38,731 bases of DNA, taken from Kangiellaceae bacterium. GTDB taxonomy: Bacteria > Pseudomonadota > Gammaproteobacteria > Enterobacterales > Kangiellaceae. Below the pieces are notes generated by a model. It searched no databases. It had not been told where the DNA came from and saw only the letters and a program-made list of their open reading frames with translations. The stretch is taken from the NCBI GenBank assembly GCA_026196875.1, contig JAPHTP010000154.1, forward strand, positions 1-38,731, in the 5' to 3' direction. The position numbers and the translations under genes are program-made. Each line of letters starts with the position of its first letter. The stretch's first letter is position 1. Of this stretch, positions 25,876-33,406 are shown piece by piece.

Positions 25876-26035
25876 TGAGTGCTGCGAATTAATTCTAAAG
25901 GCCGGATATTATCACACTATGGGAGATGGGGAAAAAGTCGGGTAGCGCTGGCGGAGATTGCTAACGCTGTTGTCTTTATTGGTTATACTAGCGTCAATAA
26001 TTTAACTCAAAGCTCTAGGGATAAGCTTAATTAGC

Positions 26036-26980
26036 ATGAATTACAGAAAATTTGGTAAAACTGAGCTGGAAATGTCTGAAGTCGGATTTGGCTCATGGGC
26101 GATCGGCGGAAATAGCTTTGGCAAGGTCGAAAAAAAGGACGCGCTTGCCGCGTTAACACAAGCTGAAGATCTTGGTTGTAATTTTGTTGATACCGCCGCT
26201 GTTTATGGGGATGCTGAGCAGATTTTGGGTGAGTTTTTGCAAGCTCGACGCGATAAATGGATTGTAGCGAGCAAATTCTCTGGCCAAGAGCAAGGTATGC
26301 AAACTACCTTAGAAGAACAACTAAGAAGGCTAAAAACAGACTACCTGGATTTTTATCAGATCCACTGGACTCCGTCAGAACCAGCACTATATGACGAACT
26401 CTACAAGTTAAAAGCGAGTGGAAAAGTTCGCTACGTAGGTGTCTCATTATCAAGTGTTAACGAAATTGATTATGTTATCAGTAAAACTAAAATTGACGGT
26501 TTTCAAATTCCGTTTAGCTTACTTGATCCATTGCCAATGATTAAAAGATTGGATGCTATTCAGCGAAATCACCTCGGAGTTATTGTACGTTCTTGTTTGC
26601 ACAATGGTTTCTTAGCTGGGAAGTATTCAGCCGCGAGCCGGTTTGATGATGAAGATGACCAGCGCAGCCAATACTCAACGGAAAAAATACAGGGCCTTGT
26701 GAATAAGGGCGAAGAATTTAAATTCCTAATTAATGATAATCGAAGCCTTGTTCAGACGGCGATTAGCTACGTTTTAAGCTTTCCACAAACCTCTAGCGTG
26801 ATATTGAGCACTAAAAACCAGACACAAGCACAAGAAAATTTTGCACCTACGAAAGAATTGGATGAAACAGAGCTAGCGCAAATATCCAAAATTCAAAAGT
26901 CGATGGGGATTGATGATTATTCTCTATCGCAAAAGATGCACCATTGGCTTTCATTCATAAAGCAAACATTGAAGCGGTAA
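26036..26980 (+). CDS. Aldo/keto reductase
   Basis: 314 residues, the usual family length. The catalytic tetrad is complete: Asp52 (NFVDTAAVYG), Tyr57, Lys80 (WIVASKF) and His110 (DFYQIHWTP). It should reduce an aldehyde or ketone with NADPH; the substrate cannot be told. The TIM-barrel pattern (RKFGKTELEMSEVGFGSWAIGG; YVGVSLSS; QIPFSLLDP) is intact. It starts at ATG 26036 and stands alone. A strong terminator lies about 150 bases downstream, after a structured GC-rich stretch. Confidence 0.92.
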   Translation: MNYRKFGKTELEMSEVGFGSWAIGGNSFGKVEKKDALAALTQAEDLGCNFVDTAAVYGDAEQILGEFLQARRDKWIVASKFSGQEQGMQTTLEEQLRRLKTDYLDFYQIHWTPSEPALYDELYKLKASGKVRYVGVSLSSVNEIDYVISKTKIDGFQIPFSLLDPLPMIKRLDAIQRNHLGVIVRSCLHNGFLAGKYSAASRFDDEDDQRSQYSTEKIQGLVNKGEEFKFLINDNRSLVQTAISYVLSFPQTSSVILSTKNQTQAQENFAPTKELDETELAQISKIQKSMGIDDYSLSQKMHHWLSFIKQTLKR

Positions 26981-27000
26981 AAGCTACAAAGTATCTTTTT

Positions 27001-27125
27001 AAAGCCCTTAATCGATTTGCTCACTCTCCGTCTCGGAGTATCAAAGGGCATGCCAGGGACGAAGAGGGCCAGCCGTCCGTAAAGCCGATATAAACTGGAT
27101 AGAGATAAAAGCATCTATCCTTCCT
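27001..27125. other. GC-rich structured intergenic stretch downstream of the aldo/keto reductase
   Basis: Several short inverted pairs are nested or adjacent: GCCCTT (27004-27009) with AAGGGC (27044-27049), CTCCG/CGGAG inside it near 27026-27038, and GGATAGA (27097-27103) with TCTATCC (27114-27120). The base composition is clearly higher in GC than its surroundings. It could be a repeat unit, a small RNA or a long 3' untranslated region. The minus-strand frame across it (26917-27114) reads GMPFDTPRRRV, which looks like a translated repeat rather than a protein. Confidence 0.4.
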
Positions 27126-27167
27126 CCAGCTTTCCTTTTCAAAGAAAAGGGAGCTGGGACTTTTTTT
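27126..27167 (+). terminator. Strong intrinsic terminator
   Basis: CCAGCT pairs with AGCTGG and the stem continues through TTTCCTTTTC / GAAAAGGGA around an AAA loop, 15 or so pairs, followed after two bases by seven T. It ends the aldo/keto reductase transcript or a small RNA from the structured stretch before it. The T run overlaps the stop of the convergent alaX gene. Confidence 0.85.
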
Positions 27168-27876
27168 AGCTCGCAAAAACAATATTAACTCGTCGGTTAC
27201 GCTTACCCTTATTTTCGATTTTAGATACTTTTATTTGCCCTATCTCTGCAGTATTTTTAACATGTGTTCCGCCACAGGGCTGCAAATCGATATCTGTACC
27301 AACTTTAATTAGCCTGACCAGGCCACTGCCTTGCGGCGGTTTGACTGACATAGTACGAACTAAATCGGGATTCTGTGCTAACTCGTCATCAGTAATCCAA
27401 TAAAACTCGACATCTTGCGAGTCGTCAATAAGTTGATTAAGTGACTCGGTAATCGACTCTTTGTCTAATTGTATTTCGCCTACGTCAAAGTCTAGTCGAC
27501 TTTTATTTGTATTAATTTGACCACCGGTAACACCGCAAGGCACTACTGAACAAAGTAAATGTAACGCAGTATGCATGCGCATATGGAGATAACGGGTGTG
27601 CCAGTCTAGCTTGGCAATGACTTGCTCTCCAACTTGAGGAAGTTTGCTTGCTTCCTCAGCAACATGCACGATTTCACCTTTATCATTAACTGTTGTCGCA
27701 ATATTTATTGAGTTTCCGTTAAATTCTAAAATACCTTTATCACCGGGTTGGCCGCCGCCTGTTGGATAGAAAACCGTTTGATCAAGATAAATTCCACCGC
27801 GCTCATTAATCGCTGTCACTGTTGCAGCGCACTCTTTTAAATAGGAATCTTTGCGAAAAAGTTCAATAGTCATCAT
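27166..27876 (-). CDS. AlaX-type alanyl-tRNA editing protein
   Basis: 236 residues, AlaX-M size. It removes wrongly attached serine or glycine from tRNA-Ala in trans. Zinc and catalytic motif 1, MHTALHLL (His102, His106), and motif 2, CGGTHV (Cys201, His205), are both present, as is FYPTGGGQPGD near the N-terminus. These are the features of the AlaRS editing domain without the aminoacylation core. Starts at MMT; the second ATG would also fit. No close partner gene. Confidence 0.93.
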   Translation of the reverse strand: MMTIELFRKDSYLKECAATVTAINERGGIYLDQTVFYPTGGGQPGDKGILEFNGNSINIATTVNDKGEIVHVAEEASKLPQVGEQVIAKLDWHTRYLHMRMHTALHLLCSVVPCGVTGGQINTNKSRLDFDVGEIQLDKESITESLNQLIDDSQDVEFYWITDDELAQNPDLVRTMSVKPPQGSGLVRLIKVGTDIDLQPCGGTHVKNTAEIGQIKVSKIENKGKRNRRVNIVFAS

Positions 27877-27958
27877 TTTACCCCCGTTAAAACAAGTTTA
27901 AGCAGGATGCAAAATAATATACAAAATTGCAAATTTGAATTTTAATGAGTTAGCAAAA

Positions 27959-28312
27959 TTATCTAACGAGTTTTATGGGTTGAGAGTTCGAAGGAGAAAT
28001 ATCTGACTCGTCAAGGTCTTGTTGTTCGCTATTTAATAGTTTTGGATGAGATGCGAGTTGTGTTTCTACTTCTTGTTGCACAACGTTTTTCATTTTATGC
28101 CAGTGAGAGCCAAGTTGTGCTTGACTGAGTAATTGAGATTGTATCTTTGATTGTGTTTCCAAAGTAGAAACTAAGTTCTGGAATGAGTCTTGTTGCTGAT
28201 TAAGGCTTGATTCGAGACGAGTTACGCTAGATGAAAGGTGAATAATAAAAAGGCTTTGTGCCAGGCAAATTAATAGAACTGCCCCAAAAAGTTTCTCCGA
28301 ACTCATCCCCAA
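27959..28312 (-). CDS. Small membrane-anchored coiled-coil protein, unknown
   Basis: 117 residues: a single membrane helix at about 8-27 followed by a helical, Gln-rich segment (SVTRLESSLNQQQDSFQNLVSTLETQSKIQ) and a polar tail. I recognise no family. Its layout resembles the 163-residue protein two genes upstream: both start with a membrane helix and have a VVQQEV / IIRQEL segment before a loose tail. All three genes in this cluster read the same way. Confidence 0.55.
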   Translation of the reverse strand: MGMSSEKLFGAVLLICLAQSLFIIHLSSSVTRLESSLNQQQDSFQNLVSTLETQSKIQSQLLSQAQLGSHWHKMKNVVQQEVETQLASHPKLLNSEQQDLDESDISPSNSQPIKLVR

Positions 28313-28462
28313 CTCCTTTATTTTATTTTTTGTTATTGCCTTATCCTAAAGGTTTGTTAGATAAGTGGTCAACAAAAGAATTTAATAAAGCGATGTGGCT
28401 CACAAAATTCATTCGAAAATTATAAGCCTAAGCGATAAAAGGACTCGAATGAGCCCTATGGA

Positions 28463-28882
28463 TTATTTTCTTTTCATTAACTTTTTATTTGGAATGTAAA
28501 AAGACTGGGTGGAGTGGCCGACATAAGTACAGTTCCCTTCTTCATTCCAACGAAATGTCAGGTACGAGTAGTCCGAAGAACTATTTATTTGAGCGATAAG
28601 ATTTTCATCTTCAGTAAAACAAAATGCATTTTCTTCTTCGTCACTAAGACTCGCTTGGCAAAATCCCCAGTTGAAAGTTGAACCGTCTTCAAAAGTAAAA
28701 GTTCGACTACCACAACCGATAAGTTCTTCCTTATTTTTGGAAAAGCGTGCCGCGGTCATGCTGCCAGTGGCTAGCATTTGTTCCATATCGATGGTTACAG
28801 GAGCATCAGTGTACTTTCCTGCAAATGCGATCCCTGAAGTAGCAGTAAAAATTGCAGATATACAAAGTGTTTTTATTTTCAT
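28463..28882 (-). CDS. Secreted cysteine-containing protein, unknown
   Basis: 139 residues. A signal peptide (about 1-22, ending AFAGKY) is followed by a beta-rich mature part with four cysteines (ELIGCGSR, NWGFCQ, AFCFTE, NCTYV), likely two disulfides. I chose ATG at 28882 because AAGGAAA lies upstream; the frame is open to 28930. Periplasmic or outside the cell. No family recognised. Confidence 0.6.
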   Translation of the reverse strand: MKIKTLCISAIFTATSGIAFAGKYTDAPVTIDMEQMLATGSMTAARFSKNKEELIGCGSRTFTFEDGSTFNWGFCQASLSDEEENAFCFTEDENLIAQINSSSDYSYLTFRWNEEGNCTYVGHSTQSFYIPNKKLMKRK

Positions 28883-28907
28883 CTTATTTCCTTTTGTAGT
28901 TTGCGTT

Positions 28908-29399
28908 TTAGTTAGTAAATTTAATTTCACCGCGATTAATCGACTTTGCCAACCGACTCAGTGAAGCCGTACGATCTTTGGGGGAAAGCTGAGAAATCTG
29001 CGTATGAAAAAGTTCCATTTCTTTCTGCGATATGTGTCCTGTTGAGAGATAAATATCAAACTGTTCATTCACTTTATTTAGTATTTCAGGTGAAGACGGG
29101 GATTGCATCTTATTTTTATGAGTGTTTTTATTATTATTGCTATCTGAGTTTATAGCCTGGTGTGCAGCTAATTCTTGTCGAATGATACTTCTAATTGTTT
29201 GTTCATCAATTTTTGAGTCAGATGGTCGATTAAAATCTTTTTCTTTATAAAAAGATAAATCGCTATCTTCAATATCCGAATTTTGAGTTGAAGGTAGTTG
29301 AACAACTCGCGGTTGGTTTTGATTGAAAATTAAATATGTGATGAGTAACGTCTGTATGCACGAGATGGCAATCAATACTAGAACGAATTTTCTATCCAT
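28908..29399 (-). CDS. Small membrane-anchored protein, unknown
   Basis: 163 residues: a membrane helix at about 6-24, then a long polar, Ser/Asn/Lys-rich part and a helical C-terminal domain (IYLSTGHISQKEMELFHTQ, then ISQLSPKDRTASLSRLAKS). I chose ATG at 29399, with AAGGAAA upstream; the frame extends to 29438. It is the first of three same-strand small genes. No family recognised. Confidence 0.55.
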   Translation of the reverse strand: MDRKFVLVLIAISCIQTLLITYLIFNQNQPRVVQLPSTQNSDIEDSDLSFYKEKDFNRPSDSKIDEQTIRSIIRQELAAHQAINSDSNNNKNTHKNKMQSPSSPEILNKVNEQFDIYLSTGHISQKEMELFHTQISQLSPKDRTASLSRLAKSINRGEIKFTN

Positions 29400-29516
29400 A
29401 TGTTTCCTTACTTTTCCCACAATCCTTGTGTCTAACATGGCCCATGCGCATATATAAGTCCATGCTTACAACAATCCGTAGTTAAGATGTTTATTATTTT
29501 TCGGCAATGTTACTTT

Positions 29517-29580
29517 AATCTAAGCTAAAGAGTCAATGGAGCCTTTAGCTTAGATTTAGTCGCGCTTTAGCTTGGATCAA
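29517..29580. repeat. 14-bp inverted repeat plus a third partial copy
   Basis: AATCTAAGCTAAAG (29517-29530) and CTTTAGCTTAGATT (29543-29556) are perfect reverse complements around a 12-base loop. A third, imperfect copy, CTTTAGCTTGGATCAA, follows at 29565-29580. It lies just past the stop of the minus-strand acyltransferase gene. No T run follows on either strand, so termination is unproven; the third copy hints at protein binding sites or a small repeat. Confidence 0.55.
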
Positions 29581-29591
29581 TTCGCCTTTAT

Positions 29592-30848
29592 TTAGTTATT
29601 TAAAAATTTCGCGCTCCTCATCAAACTATTTTCCTGCTCAGCTTTGGCATTTTTTAGCTTCAACCCAAAAACAAACCGAGTTATAGAAGAACGTTTTATC
29701 AGCTCGTAGCCAACGGCGCAAAATAAGAAAGTTAATAAGGTTACTAATATTGGTTCGACAATTGGGCCTAGTTCAAATTTGTATAGCCACATGGCAGCTA
29801 TAATAGTGATTGATTGGTGTAGGATATACCAAGGCAATACCGCGTCATTCATGTAAGTCAAAATCTTGCTGGATTTGTTAAGATATTTGCCGGCGTAACC
29901 GAGCAACAGGAAAAGCCAGCCGAGCATGTTGGCATAAATAATCCAATAGATAGTTATTCGGGTGGTAAGCATGCTGCCGACTTCTTTGGTATCTACTCCC
30001 CAACTTGAAAGTAAAACCCCAATTCGATCTTCATGTAAAAGCAGAGTACAAGCGTAACCGAACAGTGAGATATATAACCAGACTCTTCTTCGACGAATTA
30101 TAGCTGACCAAATTGATGGGGATTTGGCTAACAAGTAGCCAAAAACAAATATCGAGAAATAAAGCGCGTGATTATACCAGTCGTCAACTAACGCATGTGT
30201 GGAGTGAAATATAGGGCGCAACCACATTCCTATCGCGCAAAAGTAGCTCACAATAATTACAAACCACATACCTATCGGCAGATTGGCTTTAGAAAACAAT
30301 CTTCCTGCATAATCAAATGCAAATTTAAACAGCACAAATGCTAAAGTGTAGTGCCACAGGTAGGCTAAATACCAAAGGTGATTCCAGGTTAGTAAGCCGA
30401 GGGGGCCATGATTGTGCTGTGGAAACCGATGCGTGTTTGGATCGACGTAAAACTTCCAAAATTCCCAATAGCTTCCTTGGAATCCTTCATTTTGAACTAA
30501 CTCGGCATAAAGTTGAGGAGGCACTATGAGATACATGCCGATCAGCAGTGGGATGAAAACACGGGTGAACCTCAATCGTACCAATTTGGTTACCGAGATT
30601 TTGTGCTCGACCAAAGATAAAGCGATACCTGAGATCAGAAAAATGAGTGGCATACGCCAGCGGTTGACCATCAGCATAATATTTTGCAGAAACTCGCTCT
30701 GATACTGGCTTTTAATATGCCAGCCCCAATCAAACACATAGTACATGCCAATGTGGTAAAAAATTAGCAGGATAAATGCCAAACTACGTAGCCAATCAAT
30801 ATCATAGCGACGTTGATTTAGGCCAAAAGATTGATCTTTAACTTCCAT
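29592..30848 (-). CDS. Acyltransferase family 3 membrane protein
   Basis: 418 residues with about ten membrane helices. RRYDIDWLRSLAFILLIFYHIGMYY carries the conserved Asp and His of the AT3 family, and NRWRMPLIFLISGIALSL the conserved RxPxxFxISG. PHNHGPLGLLTWNHLWYLAYLW is typical of the OpgC-like subgroup. It would transfer an acyl group (acetyl or succinyl) to a sugar or lipid-linked glycan at the membrane. I chose ATG at 30848 with AGAG upstream; TTG at 30854 is open too. It diverges from a membrane LytTR regulator, which may control it. Confidence 0.88.
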   Translation of the reverse strand: MEVKDQSFGLNQRRYDIDWLRSLAFILLIFYHIGMYYVFDWGWHIKSQYQSEFLQNIMLMVNRWRMPLIFLISGIALSLVEHKISVTKLVRLRFTRVFIPLLIGMYLIVPPQLYAELVQNEGFQGSYWEFWKFYVDPNTHRFPQHNHGPLGLLTWNHLWYLAYLWHYTLAFVLFKFAFDYAGRLFSKANLPIGMWFVIIVSYFCAIGMWLRPIFHSTHALVDDWYNHALYFSIFVFGYLLAKSPSIWSAIIRRRRVWLYISLFGYACTLLLHEDRIGVLLSSWGVDTKEVGSMLTTRITIYWIIYANMLGWLFLLLGYAGKYLNKSSKILTYMNDAVLPWYILHQSITIIAAMWLYKFELGPIVEPILVTLLTFLFCAVGYELIKRSSITRFVFGLKLKNAKAEQENSLMRSAKFLNN

Positions 30849-30952
30849 TTGCAATGCTCTGTATTAATAATGATGTTTTCTAAATTGGCATTTATTAAAA
30901 GTCGAAAACAGCGAAAAGTGTTTAAAAAACAATGGATAGGGATAAGCGGTGG

Positions 30953-30958
30953 TATACT
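30953..30958 (+). promoter_or_regulatory. Candidate extended -10 box for the LytTR gene
   Basis: TGGTATACT (TG one base before TATACT) is a good extended -10 element, about 60 bases before the LytTR ATG. The hexamer 17 bases upstream (CAATGG) is a poor -35, which an extended -10 can tolerate. ACACT and AGTGT, a short dyad, lie between it and the gene. Confidence 0.4.
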
Positions 30959-31018
30959 GGGATAAAAAATTTGAGAAAGTAACACGGACACTTTAAGTAG
31001 TGTGATTGGATTTTTACA

Positions 31019-31870
31019 ATGGAAAAGCTCAAACATTATCAAAAATATCATTTAGGCTATGAAATCGGTTTCCTAGTTCTGTTTTTTCTCGTCAATAACA
31101 CTATTTTGGCGACTAGTGTGATTATGGAAAATAAGCGAGGCGGGGGAGAACTGCCGTTTCAGCTTTGGGAACCCTTTGTGTGGGAATACGCCAGTGCGGT
31201 ATCGACACTTATTATGTTCATCCCACTTCTCTGGTTTATGCAGCGATTTCCTATCCGTTGGCACCACCTGGCGAAGTCCCTAATAATTTATCTGGGCGCA
31301 TCGGTGGTTTTTTCTTTGGGCCATGTAGCAATCATGGTTGCGCTGCGTAAGTTAGTTTATTGGACCCAGTCTATGGCCTATGACTTTGGGGATCTAGGTT
31401 TTGAGCTGCTTTATGAATACCGAAAAGACCTGTGGTCATTTGTGTTCATCATCATGATGGTGCATTCCTATAACTTTATTCTAAGTCGCTTATTGGGGGA
31501 AGCTAACTTGATTGAAAACGGTGAAGATGAGCAAAAGGCCGAGGATAAAGATCGACTGTTAGTTAAGAAACTCGGTAAAGAGTTTATCGTCAAAGTAGCA
31601 GATATAGAATGGCTTGAGTCCTCAGGTAATTATGTGAATCTGCATATCAAGGGCAGGATTTATCCGACACGCTCGACGCTTAGTAAACTCGTTGAGCAAA
31701 TTTCAGATAAAGGTTTCTGTCGTATTCATCGTTCCTACGCGATAAACCTAGATGTGGTTGATTCGATAACTCCACTAAGTAGCGGGGATGGAGAAATAAA
31801 GCTTACCAACGGAAAAGTATTGAATTTATCCAGGCGTTATAAAGATGAATTAAAACAGCGGTTGCACTAA
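31019..31870 (+). CDS. Membrane-bound LytTR transcription regulator
   Basis: 283 residues. Four membrane helices (about 15-35, 54-74, 84-113, 137-160) are followed by a LytTR DNA-binding domain at about 178-281: KEFIVKVADIEWLESSGNYVNLH, then RIHRSYAINLDVV and LNLSRRYKDELK. No receiver or kinase domain is present, so signal sensing at the membrane and DNA binding are in one protein. Divergent gene encodes an acyltransferase, a natural first guess as target. ATG at 31019 is at the start of the charged N-terminus; no better start upstream. Confidence 0.9.
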   Translation: MEKLKHYQKYHLGYEIGFLVLFFLVNNTILATSVIMENKRGGGELPFQLWEPFVWEYASAVSTLIMFIPLLWFMQRFPIRWHHLAKSLIIYLGASVVFSLGHVAIMVALRKLVYWTQSMAYDFGDLGFELLYEYRKDLWSFVFIIMMVHSYNFILSRLLGEANLIENGEDEQKAEDKDRLLVKKLGKEFIVKVADIEWLESSGNYVNLHIKGRIYPTRSTLSKLVEQISDKGFCRIHRSYAINLDVVDSITPLSSGDGEIKLTNGKVLNLSRRYKDELKQRLH

Positions 31871-31886
31871 GTGAGTTTGGGGAAAT

Positions 31887-31920
31887 TTAAAAAAGACCGA
31901 CTTTAGGGATAGTCGGTCTT
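31887..31920 (-). terminator. Intrinsic terminator for the racemase-acetyltransferase-oxidoreductase operon
   Basis: A perfect 10-bp stem (AAGACCGACT / AGTCGGTCTT) with an eight-base loop lies about 40 bases past the stop of the minus-strand oxidoreductase. On the minus strand it is followed by a T run. It could also slow plus-strand transcription from the LytTR gene. Confidence 0.85.
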
Positions 31921-31961
31921 CGAACATTCTGTTTTTGAGTAAGAGTAGTCCAACAAATGTT

Positions 31962-32939
31962 TTAAATTTTTCCTAATATCTTGTCCATGATCCAGCTTGT
32001 ATGAGTGGCGGTGATTCCTGTCGATGGGTGCGGAGAGCTACCTAGCAGTGAGTCGCGTAAATTGAGGACGTGGTTGAATTGGATGTGTTCTGGATTTTCA
32101 ATTTGGACCGATTCGATTGTGCTGCCCGACTCCAATTCAATAGGTCGTTCGTCGAACACTGAAAACCGAATTTCACCTTTGTCACCAATGATTGTAACCC
32201 TGTCTTTTCTATTCGCGGCGCCAAAGTTCCAACTACCAGAGCCGGTCACACCATTCTTATGGATCCAGCTTCCGCTGATAGAGTCAAAAGAATCGTAAAG
32301 CTTTTGCTGATTGGCAGTGATCCCTTTGACTTCAAAAAAATCACCTAGTAAATAGACAAATAGGTCGAGGCCGTGGCTTGCCAGGTCATCAAAATAACCT
32401 CCGGCTGCAATCTTAGGATCGGTCCTCCAGTTATATTGGCCATTTAAATCAATGGCACTTGCCGATTTATAAAGTTGCCAATCGATATGGCGAACGTTGC
32501 CGATTAGCCCTTCATCAAGTAGCTGTTTGACTTTGATAAAACGAGGCAGTGAACGTCGATAGTAAGCAACAAAAAGAGGGGTATTTGTCTCTTTGAACGC
32601 ATCGTTGATTTCAAGACAGTCCTGATAGCTTGGCGCCAAAGGTTTTTCGATACAGCAGGGCTTAGCAACTTTGGCTACTTTTAAGGCGTAAAGTTTGTGG
32701 CTATCCGGCGGGGTAGCAATGTAGATCGCGTCGACATCACTATCGTTAATTAGTTGGTCGGCATCATCATAAAATTTAGGGACATTATGGCGGGCCGCGA
32801 AATCTTGCGCTTTTTCTCGATCACGACGCATGATAGCTTCTAGCCCGAAGCCATCTACTTGTTGATAAGCCGGTCCGCTTTTTACCTCAGTCACAGCACC
32901 ACAGCCAATGATTCCCCAGCGAATAAAATGCTTATTCAA
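31962..32939 (-). CDS. Gfo/Idh/MocA family oxidoreductase
   Basis: 325 residues. The N-terminal Rossmann fold has RWGIIGCGAVTE (NAD(P) glycines), IYIATPPDSH, and EKPLA (98-102), which carries the conserved lysine of the family. The C-terminal domain includes WRTDPKIAAGGYFDDLASHGLDLFVYLLGDF, with the DxGxHxxD-like catalytic region. It probably oxidises or reduces a sugar or cyclitol, substrate unknown. It starts two bases after the acetyltransferase stop, last gene of a tight operon, followed by a strong terminator. Confidence 0.9.
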   Translation of the reverse strand: MNKHFIRWGIIGCGAVTEVKSGPAYQQVDGFGLEAIMRRDREKAQDFAARHNVPKFYDDADQLINDSDVDAIYIATPPDSHKLYALKVAKVAKPCCIEKPLAPSYQDCLEINDAFKETNTPLFVAYYRRSLPRFIKVKQLLDEGLIGNVRHIDWQLYKSASAIDLNGQYNWRTDPKIAAGGYFDDLASHGLDLFVYLLGDFFEVKGITANQQKLYDSFDSISGSWIHKNGVTGSGSWNFGAANRKDRVTIIGDKGEIRFSVFDERPIELESGSTIESVQIENPEHIQFNHVLNLRDSLLGSSPHPSTGITATHTSWIMDKILGKI

Positions 32940-32941
32940 TT

Positions 32942-33406
32942 TTACTTTTCCTTTAACGTCTTAAGAAAACATATCACCCTTTCGGTTTCTTGAAAGCCGA
33001 GATGTTTGTGAATGGCAGTGCTTTTCTCATTGACTAATTCTGTGTCACTGGCGAGTTCATCGAATCCTAATTCAATTGCCCACTCTTCGGCTTGTTTAAT
33101 AAGCGCTTTTCCGACTCCTTGATTTTGATAGCGCTCATTGACAAACCAACCTTCTATATAAGGTACTTGAGGATTACGTGAACCCTCTGCAAAATTTCGA
33201 ATATTTAATTCGATAAAACCAATAATATCGTCTTCTTGGGTCAATGCGACAAAGCACTCTGCAATATCTATCGAATTTTTATCGAAAAAGTCTTTTATTT
33301 CTTGTAAATGTTCGGGTTTAGAGTCAGGCCATAATAAGCAACGTAATTCACACCAATACTCAATGTCATTTTCTTGTGCAGGACGAATAGTAATCGAATT
33401 ATTCAT
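32942..33406 (-). CDS. AAC(6')-I-like N-acetyltransferase
   Basis: 154 residues, GNAT fold. ITIRPAQENDIEYWCELRCLLWPDS at the start, YIEGWFVNERYQNQGVGKALI (acetyl-CoA loop QNQGVGKAL) and LASDTELVNEKSTAIHKHLGFQETERVICFLK at the end closely follow chromosomal aminoglycoside 6'-N-acetyltransferases such as AAC(6')-Iy. Whether it acts on aminoglycosides, or on another amine, cannot be told from sequence. It overlaps the racemase gene by eight bases and sits two bases from the oxidoreductase gene, so a metabolic substrate is quite plausible. Confidence 0.85.
   Translation of the reverse strand: MNNSITIRPAQENDIEYWCELRCLLWPDSKPEHLQEIKDFFDKNSIDIAECFVALTQEDDIIGFIELNIRNFAEGSRNPQVPYIEGWFVNERYQNQGVGKALIKQAEEWAIELGFDELASDTELVNEKSTAIHKHLGFQETERVICFLKTLKEK

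Noticed and set aside
26917-27114. 65-codon frame on the minus strand after the aldo/keto reductase
   Set aside because: It overlaps the reductase 3' end, lacks a ribosome site, and its GMPFDTPRRR region reads like a translated intergenic repeat.
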